Origin: Trichomonas vaginalis G3
Taxonomy: Eukaryota; Parabasalia; Trichomonadida; Trichomonadidae
Direction of reading: 5' to 3'
Assembly: GCF_026262505.1 (NCBI RefSeq)
Contig: NC_067204.1
Span: 18,144,165-18,208,164 of the forward strand
Length of the DNA: 64,000 bases
Below are positions 30,317 through 41,275 of this stretch, one piece after another. How positions within the stretch are numbered: position 1 is the first letter of the stretch; the number at the start of each line of letters is the position of its first letter. The notes beneath the pieces were generated by a model, which worked only from the letters and a program-made list of their open reading frames with translations, searched no databases and had not been told where the DNA came from. Made by a program: the position numbers and the translations under genes.

Positions 30317-30896
30317 TTAATATTTTTGCCAAGTTGACAAATTTTCATTATGTGTCAAAAATTTTAAAAATTGTAAACGGCAAAATAAAACTTTATCTGA
30401 AATTCAAGGATTTAATAGGTAATATTTTATGCTCAGCTACATTGTTAAAACCCTCGATAGATAATTATTAACCGTGAAAGTCAGTTTGGCTTAAACATGG
30501 TAGTGAGAGCTGAAATATTTCAAGTAAAGATTCTTATATATTTAGTATGATATAGAAACATAATTATTTTTATGCAAATAATAAATGATTATTGGAATTA
30601 ACATTGAGTATGAGAATTTAAGATTTCAATACATTAATCAGATGATTTATGCATCAATCAATATTTTTATCGTATATGTTTGATTTTACATATGGTTTAA
30701 GCTTTGTGTAAGCAGAAATTACGCAAAAAGAATAATTTTGGCGAAATTTTTCTAAAATTTGAACTTGAGTTCATCATTTTACAATATCTTTTAAAATTAA
30801 ATATTATCATTTTTGTGTGTTGATATGTTTTCTCAAAGATCAAATAGATTTTCTCCAAGAATTGTTCATTGATTTAAAAAGTGTCAAAGTGCAATC
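30317..30896. other. Divergent intergenic region
   Basis: AT-rich 580-bp spacer. No gene is recognised. Confidence 0.55.
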
Positions 30897-33002
30897 ATGG
30901 TGAGAGATATCTATGGTGAACTTATGGATACATGTCATGATTATAAGGATGTTATTAACAAAATATTCAATTTAAATACATTCGAAGTTGAAGAAATCAA
31001 TATAATTTATGATGAAATAAGAACAAAATTCATTGAATCAAATAAATTTTTGCCAAATCAGATATTTGACATACTTGCAAATGCATCATTATACAATAAT
31101 CGATATTTACCATCTTATTGGTCCATAATAAAGAAAATTTATCAGGAATTTAATATCGATCGAACAAATGAAAAATCATCAATTTTTGATTACTTTTTTT
31201 ATAAAGATCTTGGTGTAGTTTTCAGTCAAAACGATATAGAGAAGTTCAAGTGCTATGATTCGAGAAAGATCTCATTAGAAATATATGAAGAAAATACAAT
31301 CGGCAGATCGATCATGAATGATGACAAGCAATCATTTGTTTCATTCACTGAAAGAGATGGATTCAATATTAATCAGAGGATTATAAATGATTTTTATCCA
31401 TCTTCATCAAAAGGATACTCGTTACTTGAACTATGTTGCTATCATGGATCTGTAAAGTGTTTCAAGTTTTTGAGAGAACAATTTCAACCAGAAATAACTA
31501 AAAAGTGTCTCAAATTATCGTTTTTGAGTGGCGTTCCAGACATAATGAATGAATGCTTAAGATATCAAGTACCAACTCAAAAATGCATGAAATATGCAAT
31601 AATTTCACATAACATCGATTTTGTATCTTTCTTAATACGAGAATACAACTTACAAATAGATTTAAGAGAATGTTGTGAATACAACAACTTTCTTACATTT
31701 TTAGTTTATCTTGATCAAACGAAAGATATAAATAAATGTTTCCCATATGCAATACTGTTTAATTCACAATGTTTAATGGAACATCTACTTTCTCATGGTG
31801 CAAAGATCAATTCCAAAACAGAAGAAAGAGATACTGCTCTCCATCTTTCAGTAAAAAATAGTCATACACAAATGGTCGAACTCTTAGTATCTCATGGAAT
31901 CAATGTTAATATAGAAAATATAAATGGAGACACAGCACTTCATTTAGCCTCAAAGTGTAAAAATATTCAAACTGTCAAAACATTGATTGCACATGGTTCC
32001 AAAATAAATTCTAAAAATAAAAACAAAGAAACACCATTACATTTAGCGACCTTGAATAACAACATTGAAATTGTGAATTTTCTTATTGATAATGGTGCAA
32101 ATGTCAATTTAATGACAAGTGCATGCCAAACTGTCCTCCATATTGCTGCGATGAACAATAATACCGAGTTGGCAGAAATTTTCATAGAACTCAGAGTCAA
32201 TGTAAATGCACAAAATGATAAGAAAGTTACTGCTCTGCATTATGCAGCAATCAATAATAATGTCACAATTGCAAAACATCTAATTATGCATGGTGCAGAT
32301 ATCAATTTATATGATGAAAATCACGAATCAGCACTTCATTATGCAGTTTTTAACAATAGTAAAGAAGTGGTAGAACTTCTTTTCTCATATAATATAGATA
32401 TTCCGAATGGAAGTGAAACAAATTCATTCATTCAGCAAGAAATAGATATTAATTCTAGAAATTTAAACTATGGCTATTGTCCTCTTCATTTAGCCGCAAG
32501 GATAAATAATAAGGATATTGCTGAAATACTTTTATCTCAAGGTGCAAATATAAATGCAAGGACAATAGACGGCAAAATACCTCTTCATTTTTCAGTATTA
32601 CATCAATTTAATGACACTACCGAATTTCTGATAACGCATGGTGCAGATATCAATGCAAAAGATAAAAGTGGACGAACATCGCTTCATAATGCGATATTAT
32701 TTCAAAATTTTGAAACAGCAAAACTTTTAATATCACATGGAGCAGATTTAAGGGTGCACCCGTATGTACGTTTATTTGAGAGGAGGAGGATTACCCTCTC
32801 AATTTTGAGGGATTCGTTAGTTTATTTTCTCGATGAATATGCAATAAAATTTGATTTTTACCTTATCAATATACTTCATATAATATACACATGTTCATGT
32901 AAAAACTTTTTTCCAAAATCCTCAGGAATTAAGGGATTTTTGAATTTTAAGAATTTTTTTCGAATTTTTTCGAAAAAAAAAATATTTTCAGAACAGCCTT
33001 AA
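30897..33002 (+). CDS. Possible truncated ankyrin product reading into the element
   Basis: If transcribed, the first 618 codons of the broken gene read through into the inserted element for 83 more codons before a stop at 33000-33002. The extension (RVHPYVRLFERRR at its start, then an aromatic/Lys-rich run) is element sequence and has no domain. It would be a C-terminally truncated ankyrin protein with a hydrophobic tail. Listed because it is an uninterrupted frame with a normal ATG; expression is unknown. Confidence 0.4.
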   Translation: MVRDIYGELMDTCHDYKDVINKIFNLNTFEVEEINIIYDEIRTKFIESNKFLPNQIFDILANASLYNNRYLPSYWSIIKKIYQEFNIDRTNEKSSIFDYFFYKDLGVVFSQNDIEKFKCYDSRKISLEIYEENTIGRSIMNDDKQSFVSFTERDGFNINQRIINDFYPSSSKGYSLLELCCYHGSVKCFKFLREQFQPEITKKCLKLSFLSGVPDIMNECLRYQVPTQKCMKYAIISHNIDFVSFLIREYNLQIDLRECCEYNNFLTFLVYLDQTKDINKCFPYAILFNSQCLMEHLLSHGAKINSKTEERDTALHLSVKNSHTQMVELLVSHGINVNIENINGDTALHLASKCKNIQTVKTLIAHGSKINSKNKNKETPLHLATLNNNIEIVNFLIDNGANVNLMTSACQTVLHIAAMNNNTELAEIFIELRVNVNAQNDKKVTALHYAAINNNVTIAKHLIMHGADINLYDENHESALHYAVFNNSKEVVELLFSYNIDIPNGSETNSFIQQEIDINSRNLNYGYCPLHLAARINNKDIAEILLSQGANINARTIDGKIPLHFSVLHQFNDTTEFLITHGADINAKDKSGRTSLHNAILFQNFETAKLLISHGADLRVHPYVRLFERRRITLSILRDSLVYFLDEYAIKFDFYLINILHIIYTCSCKNFFPKSSGIKGFLNFKNFFRIFSKKKIFSEQP

Positions 33003-33794
33003 CGGCTAAGATTTAGGAACAATGTTAAGTATCAAAAAGAAAGGAGGTCTGATATAGACAACATATATCGTTGAAGGTTGAAAAAATCTCTAATATTTGA
33101 GCCCAAAATTTCAAATTTTAATTTTTTGAAAAAAGAGGCCACCCATATGTACGTTTATTTGAGAGGAGGAGGATTATATTTTTGAAAGGGTGAAACATTA
33201 TGAATATGTTAATTATATAATAATATGTATTATTATAAAAAAGAAAAAATAAAGAACGTTAAAATTTTTCTTTCTTGATTTTTTACAAAATCTACTTAGA
33301 ATTATGCAAAATATGACTAAATAATTATAAATTTCAAGTTAAATTTTAATTTTGATAAATAATTTAAATTTCAAAATATCAAGTTCAGTTCGACTATGTA
33401 TGTAGTAATTCCTCAATAAAGTGCCAAAACCCTATTAAAATATATGAACATTTTCAACATTTTAATGTTTTTATTTAAAAATTTGATGGAATATGAGCTT
33501 CAAACAATTATTATGTAAATAAAAATAATTAAATATATGTATTTATTCGTATCACAACCGTAGTAAGTCGATTCTTCCTTTCTTCTACTGAGATTTGAAT
33601 TTGATTTCGAATTGTAAAGAGATTCAAAGGGAAAATACTAGCGGATAAAAACTACCTCCATGAAAGGGTCATAATGGAGTCAAGTTGTATTTTTTGATAT
33701 TTTTTGCTTTTCGAGCCTAAATAGGTAGCCAAGATAATGCCTAAAAATAAGGTTCTAAATTCTGAAGTTTACATGATCCTCTCGTGTGCACCCT
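32751..33794 (+). mobile_element. 1.04-kb TA-flanked DNA element, copy 1
   Basis: The ends are AGGGTGCAC and its inverted copy, a short 9-bp terminal inverted repeat. Left flank TA (32749-32750); right flank GA, which fits a mutated TA because the host gene reads correctly when one TA is kept. A TA target is the hallmark of Tc1/mariner-type transposition. No transposase frame is present. Inside, a GTACGTTTATTTGAGAGGAG segment near the left end recurs about 380 bp later (near 33150). The whole element aligns in reverse orientation with 44178-45219. Confidence 0.85.
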
Positions 33795-35210
33795 GAAATA
33801 TATCAGATAATGAAGGAATTACTCCACTTCATATTGCACTTGAACATAATTATACAGAATTGGTAAAATATCTATTCGAACATGGAACAGACATCAATAG
33901 CAAAAGTAATTGTGGAAGAACTGCATTTCATCTTGCAGTTATAAACAACAACAAGGAATTTATAAATTTCATTCTATCAAATGGAGGTGATATTAATGCT
34001 TAGGATAAAAGTGGAAAACTGCTTTAATATATGCATGTGAAAGTGATAATCTCGAGGTTGCAAAGTTCCTAATTTTATCTGGTTCTACAATTAATAACCC
34101 CGATCGGGGGAAAAAACTGCCCTTTACTATGCTATTATTAATAAGAATCTGAAAATGATTAATCTTCTTCTCTCACATAATGCAAATGTCAATATACCAC
34201 ATTATCAAGGAAAAACATATCTTCAACTTGCTGTTGAACAAAATAACCTTGAAATTATAGAACTTTTACTTTCAAAAGGAGTTAGTATAAATGAAAAAGA
34301 TGAAAATGGAAAGACAGCACTTTTTTATGCAGCAACTCTAAGAAATGATTCGGTAATAAAATATCTTTTCTCACATGGAGCTTTTATTAACGAGCGAGAT
34401 TCAAACTCCTCTACAGTTCTTCATGTTGCTGCAGGTTATAATTCATTAACTATAGCAAGATTTTTGATATTAAATGGAATTGATATCAATGTCCAAAATT
34501 TTGATGGTGATACTGCACTTCATATTTCTTTATATAACAAATCTAATGAAATGGCAGAATTCCTTCTTTTGCATGATGTAAATGTAAATTTGAGAAATAA
34601 TAAAGGATGCTCAGCACTACATTATGCAGTGTCAAATAACTCTCAATGGATGGTTTGGCAGCTTCTTTCACATGGTGCAGAAATAAATTTAAGAGATAAT
34701 CTAGAAAAAACTCCTCTCCATTATATTTCTTTCCAATATTTGGAAGTGTCACGAATGATTACACTACTTCTCTCACATGGTGCAGATATTAATGCAAGAG
34801 ATAATCAAGGAAGAGCCTTCATTCATTATGCTACTGAGCGCCCTTTTTTAGATGTATTTGAATGTCTCATTTCACATGGCGCAGATGTCAATATTGTAGA
34901 TTATGAAGGAAAAACATCTCTTCATATTTTAGCTGATAAAAATGATGAAGAATGTTGTAAATTCCTTATTGCTCATGGCGCTGATATCAATGTAAAAACT
35001 TATGAAGGGAAAACAGCTCTGCATTTTGCAGTTGGTGAATACTGTGAGCATAGATTAACAAAAAGACTTCTGATTTCTCATGGTGCAGATGTCAACGAAA
35101 AGGATTTTCATGGAATATCACCTAGAAATTTAATACAAAAAAGAAGATGGGATAATTTTTGTATTAATATAATATATTTAATTAGATGGATATTAAGGCA
35201 AGTTTTTTAA

Positions 35211-36256
35211 TTTGGATAAAGCCTCGAAGAACTATATTGCTAATTTTTTGAATCAAATATATTATTAGTAAGTTTTTTGATTTGATTTTACTATTCACAA
35301 AATATATCAGTCTAATAAAAACAAGACCAAAGCAGCAATATTTTTTTTTTGATCTTTGTCATCTTTCAATTTTGTAATTTCAAAAATGTTAAACCATTAA
35401 TTTTGCGTATATTATTTTTCATGGCGCACACAAATTCAATGCAAGAATATCATCATATGCTCAAAATTGATGGAAAAAAATTTCAATTTTCCATTTTATT
35501 CATTTTATCGTCCAACTTACATATAACTATATTAAACATAAATTTGTTATACCGATTATAGTTACAATGAAGTTATTTCGTGATTGGCAGTTGGATACCA
35601 ATCCTTTATCGGAATTCCTCTTTATTTGAATAACTATGTTTGGAATAACATAAACATATAGAATTAAATGGTCATTCAAGAGATATTCGATTTACTATCT
35701 TCATAATTTATAGATTATTTGTGAATAATTAGATTTTCAATGGAAAAAATTTTCTTGAAGAATTCTCATGATCATTTATGTTATATAATCAAATAAAAAA
35801 TCATTCTAATTTGAATTAATAAAATGTTTAACATTTATTTGTGGCATCCCAGCTAATGAAAAATATTTTATTTATTACCTCATATTTTTTGAATCAAAGT
35901 TATTTAGCATTAAGAGGCATCTAGATTACTAAATAAACTAAGTAATATGCTAGACATACTGATTATTTGCTTACAATGCAGTCCAAGCATAGTATTTGTG
36001 ATAGAATTTTAGAATATTCAACTCATGATTGATCAAAAACAACTATTCCGAACTTCATACTATGAGGTAATAATGCCCTACATATGAACATTTAAAAGAA
36101 CTCAATTTTATTTTTTTGAAATTTTTCAAGTTCGAAGTGAAGAAAATAGACCGTTTGGTTGGAAAGAAGTCATAACTATTTTATTTTGTCTTTTTTATTC
36201 TAATGAAAATCATCTTCGAATGTACCAGAATAAGAATAATATCTTATGTAAGAACA
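35211..36256. other. Intergenic region, faint ankyrin trace
   Basis: AT-rich, about 1 kb. A short segment near 35415-35445 (CATGGCGCACA then CAATGCAAGA) resembles the DNA of an ankyrin SHGA-x-x-NA repeat end, possibly a relic. Nothing else is recognised. Confidence 0.4.
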
Positions 36257-38050
36257 TTATTTCGCACCATGCGAAATGAGAACCTTTTCAACTTTTGTAT
36301 GAGAAAGAAGTTTTGCAATATAAAGTGCAGTTTCTCCATCATTATTCTTTTCATTAATATTTGCACCATGTGATATGAGAATTTCGGCAATTTTTTCACA
36401 ATTATCCCATGCTGCATAATAAAGGGCGGTTTTCCCATCTTTAGTTTTCTCATTAATATTTGCACCATGTGATACGAGAATTTCGGCAATTTCTTTATAA
36501 CTATTCTGTGCTGCAATATGAAGTGCTGTTCCTCCATCTTCATCTTTTTCATTCATATTAGCACCATGTGAAACGAGAACTTCAGCAGTTTCTTCACTAT
36601 TATTCCGTGCTGCAATATGAAGTGCGGTTTCTCCATTTTTATTTTTTTCATTCATATTTGCACCATGTGAAATGAGATCTTCGGCAATTTTTTACAATTA
36701 TGCCATGCTGCAATATGAAGTGCGGTTTTTCCATCTTTGTCTTTTTCATTCATATTCGCACCATGTGAAATGAGAACTTCTGCAATTTTTGCATTATTAC
36801 GTTGTGCTGCAATATGAAGTGCGGTTTCTCCAACTATATTTTTTTCATTAATATTCGCACCATGTGAAATGAGAATTTCGGCAATTTTTTTACTATTATG
36901 CCATGTTGCAATATGAAGTGCGGTTTCTCCAAGTGTATTTTTTCATTAATATTCGCACCATGTGAAATGAGAACTTCAGCAGTTTCTTTTCTTTTATTCC
37001 GTGCTGCAATATGAAGTGCGGTTTCTCCACCACTATTTTTTCATTAAAATTTGCACCATGTGAAATGAGAACTTCGGCAGTTTCTTTACTATTATTCCAT
37101 ACTGCAATATGAAGTGCGGTTTCTCCATCATTATTTTTTATATTCATATTCGCACCATGTGAAATGAGAACTTCAGCAGTTTCTTTACAATTTTGCCGTG
37201 CTGCAATATGAATTGCTGTTTCTCCATTTTTATTTGTTTTATTGATATTCGCACCATGTGAAATGAGAACTTCAGCAATTTCTTTACAATTTTGCCGTGC
37301 TGCAATATGAATTGCTGTTTCTCCATTTTTATTTGTTTTATTGATATTCGCACCATGTGAAATGAGAACTTCAGCAGTTTCTTTACAATTTTGCCGTGCT
37401 GCAATATGAATTGCTGTTTCTCCATTTTTATTTGTTTTATTGATATTCGCACCATGTGAAATGAGAACTTCAGCAGTTTCTTTACAATTTTGCCGTGCTG
37501 CAATATGAATTGCTGTTTCTCCACCATTATTTTTTATATTCATATTCGCACCATGTGAAATGAGAACTTCAGCAGTTTCTTTACAATTTTGCCGTGCTGC
37601 AATATGAATTGCTGTTTCTCCATTTTTATTTGTTTTATTGATATTCGCACCATGTGAAATGAGAACTTCGGCAATTTCTTTACAATTTTGCCATGCTGGA
37701 ATATAAAGTGCTGTTTCTCCATTTTTATTTGTTTTATTGATATTCGCACCATGTGAAATGAGAACTTCGGCAATTTTTTTACAATTTTGCCATGCTGCAA
37801 TATAAAGTGCTGTTTCTCCATTTTTATTTGTTTTATTGATATTCGCACCATGTGAAATGAGAACTTCAGCAGTTTCTTTACAATTTTGCCGTGCTGCAAT
37901 ATGAATTGCTGTTTCTCCACCATTATTTTTTATATTCATATTCGCACCATGTGAAATGAGAACTTCAGCAGTTTCTTTACAATTTTGCCGTGCTGCAATA
38001 TGAATTGCTGTTTCTCCATTTTTATTTGTTTTATTGATATTTGCACCATG
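36257..38050 (-). repeat. 99-bp ankyrin repeat array with 396-bp higher-order unit
   Basis: Roughly 18 consecutive 99-bp units. An N-I-K-N-N-G/D-G variant recurs every fourth unit, so blocks such as 37144-37527 and 37540-37923 match at an offset of exactly 396 bp. This indicates recent block duplication or conversion. Confidence 0.85.
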
Positions 38051-38950
38051 TGAAAGGAAGTATTCGATAAGGGATGGAATATTAAACATTGGTGAATAAA
38101 CAAAGCATTGGCCAAAATTATTAGTTTGATCGAAACAAACTAAAAATGCTTCAAGATTATTGTAATATCCACAGTATTTTAAATTGATCCATATATTGTA
38201 CTCATTCTTCAAGAATGTAACAAAATCAATGTTATGTGAAATAATTGCATATTCCATGCATTTTTCATTTGGTTTTTGATATTTCAAACATTCACTCATT
38301 ATCTCTGGATTTCCACCTAAAAATGAAAGTTCGAGACATTTTTGAGTTATATTTGAGCGGAATTTCGTTCTTAAAAACTTGAAACAATCAACTGCTCCAT
38401 GGTAACAACATAATTCAAGCAATGAATATCCTTCGTCAGAATATGGATATAATCTGCTTTTAAGTTTTTGATTTTTATCAAATCCATCTCTTTCCGTGAA
38501 TGCGATGAATCTTTCTTTGTCATTATTCATAATTGCTCTGTATATTGTATTCTCTGTATGAATATCGAGATAATTAAAATCATCTTTTTGGAAGTATTTA
38601 GATTTGTCTAATTTAATTCCATATTCTTTGTAAAACAGGAAGTTTGAAACAAATATGAGATTTTTGACCTCTTTGACATGATATTCATCAGATATGAGTT
38701 TGGCAAGATATAAATATGACTTTGCATAGCGATTATTATACGGAATGAGATTTAAAATGTCTTTTATCATATCTTCGGGATGATATTTATTTGAATCAAT
38801 CATTTCTGTTTTGATAAATTTGTAAATCGAGTTTAATTCTTCTTCTTTTTCCTTTCTCAACTGATACAACGCATTGTACATATCGATATAGTAGTTATAG
38901 GTACTTCGCAATTCGCTGTATTTGTTTGGATGAACGTCTTGGTCGGACAT
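36257..38950 (-). pseudogene. DUF3447-ankyrin gene with homogenised repeats and three frame breaks
   Basis: ATG at 38950. Residues 1-300 are the DUF3447-like N-terminus (YNALYQLRKEKEEELNSIYKF; LLELCCYHGAVDCFKFL; EYAIISHNIDFVTFL). About 18 ankyrin repeats of 99 bp follow, many nearly identical at DNA level (NGETAIHIAARQNCKE, VLISHGANIN). The repeats show a four-unit (396-bp) higher-order period. The frame is open to 36896 but shifted at three places, each a T run one base shorter than the sister repeats (about 37036-37042, 36937-36943 and 36683-36689). The three losses add up to one codon, so the last part to 36257 is back in the original frame. It is either a young pseudogene or an intact gene with assembly errors in homopolymers. 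Confidence 0.8.
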
Positions 38951-39199
38951 TAGTAATTTTTATAAAGGACATATTTTGGTTTTACTATATAAATACTACT
39001 TAAATTTATTAGAAGATAAAAAAATCCTATGTTATGCATGCGGAAAACGGTGACCACAAAGATTTCGGATATAATTTATGAATTTTGATTAAGTCTATTA
39101 ATGAGAAATGATGTAATAACAATAGAAAAATCTAGAACAATATGGATTTCGTCAGGATGCTTATAATTTACAAGATTTTTTTGCCAATCACTCCAAATC
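38951..39199. other. Short spacer between ankyrin gene and hairpin element
   Basis: AT-rich 249-bp spacer; it should hold the promoter of the ankyrin gene. No clear TCA initiator is seen close to the ATG at 38950. Confidence 0.5.
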
Positions 39200-39869
39200 A
39201 ATTGATTCGAGTGCGGGACAAATTTGCCAAGTGTTACTTTTTCAATAACCTTAAATTACGCTTTTCTAATTTTTAAAAAAATAACCTTAAATTATATTTG
39301 AAAAAATTATGTCTATGATATATGTTTTATGCTAGAATCTTGGAGTTTTCATGCACTACACAAGAGCTCCAAGGTTCCAAGAGTGAATGCTCAATAGCAA
39401 TTATAGAGATGTACCTTTTCAAAATGACTTTTACTGATTAAACTTAATCAATAGAAGACATTTTGAAAAGGTACCTCTACAATTAGATATACAAGAGATT
39501 CAAAGCTTCATTTCAGATAGATTTGAAACTTTGAAACTCTTGGTAGATTTTGAGTGAATGCTGATAATCATCTTTGAGAAGGTTTTCTTAAAGAAAACCT
39601 TCTCAAAGAGGTTTCTCAGGAGCCCTGAGGCTCCCTTTCGTAATGATTGGGAGCCTTGGGGCTCCTGAGACGAAGAATGGCTTCGCCGAATCTTTGATCA
39701 GCAGAGGCCAAATGAAAAGGCCTCTGCTGATGGATTCTCAGGAGCCCTGAGGCTCCCTTTCGTAATGATTGGGAGCCTTGGGGCTCCTGCAGCAGAGTAT
39801 CGCTCCGCTCCATTAATTTTTTTAAAAAAAATTGCCGTGTGGCAAATTTGTCCTGTTCCCAATTGATTC
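39200..39869. mobile_element. Mutator-like non-autonomous element packed with hairpins (element 39209-39860)
   Basis: The 20-bp ends GAGTGCGGGACAAATTTGCC (39209-39228) and the reverse complement of 39841-39860 match at 16 of 20 positions. Flanking AATTGATTC (39200-39208 and 39861-39869) is a perfect 9-bp target duplication, typical of Mutator-like elements. The inner 500 bp are almost a chain of stem-loops: arms 39411-39426/39459-39474 (16 bp), 39572-39588/39592-39608 (17 bp, 3-nt loop), 39615-39635/39649-39669 (19/21), 39697-39709/39719-39731 (13 bp) and an exact second copy of the third hairpin at 39737-39789. No protein is encoded; the 89-codon minus frame here is only translated hairpin. 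Confidence 0.85.
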
Positions 39870-40122
39870 TATGAATATAGATCAAGGATCATACATAATT
39901 AATAATAATATTTTTTAATTTCAAAATGGTACTTTTAATGGGCCAAAAATTGAAAATTTTTAATTTCTCTAGTTTCTAGCCAGAATCAATATAGAGTTCA
40001 TATGCAAAAAGTGAAACTACTATATATATAACAAGGCTGTCATGCATCAGTGTGTTATAACATATCGATTTTATTTAAAATTTCATAAATTAATAATTAT
40101 AATAAATTTTATATTCAGAGAC

Positions 40123-40230
40123 GGCGCTACGCGCCTTATAGCATTCTGGGCACTTACGTGCCCAGAATGCAAGCTTGAGAAATTTGAAACTTCGTTTCAA
40201 ATTTCTGCTTTGCTGTTTTGCAAAACGAAA
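40123..40230. repeat. Cluster of four consecutive hairpins
   Basis: In order: GGCGC-TAC-GCGCC (40123-40135); a 13-bp perfect stem with TTAC loop (40141-40170); a 12-bp perfect stem with TTC loop (40179-40205); and the self-complementary GTTTTGCAAAAC (40215-40226) inside a further CTTT/AAAG pair. The cluster is much richer in GC than the surrounding DNA. Confidence 0.85.
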
Positions 40231-40284
40231 GTCAGTACAAAAAAATTTTGAAATTGAGAATAAAAATAATATCATGATTTTTTG

Positions 40285-40433
40285 TGATATATGGATTTTT
40301 TAGAAGATTTTAGAGATTGAAGTCTCAATTTATAAAAATTTTTTAAATTGAGCGGAATTTTAATGATATTATTTTATTTGATATTTGGATTTTTTAGAAG
40401 GTTTTAGAGATGTCAGTCTCAATTTAAAAAAAT
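40285..40433 (+). repeat. Direct repeat of about 50 bp, 95-bp spacing
   Basis: A segment containing GGATTTTTTAGAAG then TTTTAGAGAT and AGTCTCAATTTA occurs near 40285-40335 and again near 40379-40433, with a few substitutions. Confidence 0.7.
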
Positions 40434-40900
40434 TTACAAAAAATAATCGTAAAATAATCGTTTTTGTTCAAATCCTTTTCATTTCGGGAAATTGAAGTTA
40501 AATATCAAAGAGACAGTCTATATTTATGTTAAATCAAATCATTAAAAAGCGTTTTGATGACTTTTTCTAACCGCAAATTGTCACTTTTTGATGTTTTAAA
40601 ATTATTATATATTCTATATGCATATAAGATATAAATTAATATTAAAACATCAAAATCGATTTTTGAAAGAATGGAATTTATCACATCTCATCGTTGTTCC
40701 GAATTAATATTTTATTTGTAATGTATATATCATCACAATTACATTTATCATATTAAAATTCAAAAATAATTTTTGAGTTTCAGATCTCCCTAATTTCCCA
40801 TATAAATCCATGTTTATTTTATTAAAAATATGTTATTAAAACAATTATAATTCAAAAGCCGCGATCGGGGTAACTATTTTGTATATATATAGAACCCATT

Positions 40901-40976
40901 CATGTCTCTCGCTCTGTCACTTTTTGGCGCCCCGAGCGAAGCGATGACGCCAAAAAGTGACAGAGCGAGAGACATG
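40901..40976. repeat. Perfect 29-bp inverted repeat
   Basis: Arms 40901-40929 and 40948-40976 are exact reverse complements around an 18-nt loop (CCCCGAGCGAAGCGATGA). Each arm contains GTCACTTTTTGG, which resembles the TCA-type initiator. Confidence 0.9.
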
Positions 40977-41275
40977 ATGGAAAAAAAATTGAATATAAAA
41001 TTTAACTCGACATTGAAGAAAATTACATAAATATATTATCATGAATCTGTTTAAAGCATCATGGAGTGGGGGACAAACTCGCCCATTGTCACTTTTTCAT
41101 TAACCTTAAACTTGTAATTTTCATTATTTTTAATTAACCTTATTTCTTTCCCAATTCCTGATTTATTTTATTCACTTACTATTAAAAGTCACATTTTAAT
41201 AAAATATAATAATTTATTTATAGCATTTTTTACTATACTGTAATAAAAAATTAATTATAATAAATTAAATGTTTA

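Larger units (their letters stand above)
30897..35210 (+). pseudogene. DUF3447-ankyrin gene interrupted by a TA-flanked DNA element
   Basis: The N-terminal part (30897-32750, 618 codons) has the trichomonad DUF3447-like helical region (LLELCCYHGSVKCFKFL, KYAIISHNIDFVSFL) and about nine ankyrin repeats (SHGANIN... type). A 1044-bp element (32751-33794) follows a codon for Leu within a GAD-L repeat end. Its removal, with one TA, restores the ankyrin consensus GADLN-ISDNEG exactly. After the element the frame continues (DNEGITPLHIALEHN) but hits an in-frame TAG near 34003 and shifts frame about twice before the long 3' frame 34155-35210 (11 further repeats). So this is one former gene of roughly 1,090 codons with an insertion, a stop and small indels. 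Confidence 0.85.
39861..41053. other. Gene-free region between two related elements
   Basis: Holds a four-hairpin cluster (40123-40230), a duplicated 50-bp segment (40285-40433) and a perfect 29-bp inverted repeat (40901-40976). No coding gene is recognised. Confidence 0.6.

Noticed and set aside
37144-37923. Repetitive offset frames in the ankyrin array
   Set aside because: Out-of-phase translation of the same 99-bp repeats.
36257-38050. CRISPR-like array
   Set aside because: Regular repeats, but they are contiguous 99-bp ankyrin codons without spacers.
39616-39885. 89-codon minus-strand frame with repeated 'ApNHYEREPQGS'-like peptides
   Set aside because: It is the translation of two identical hairpins inside a transposon; no gene signals.
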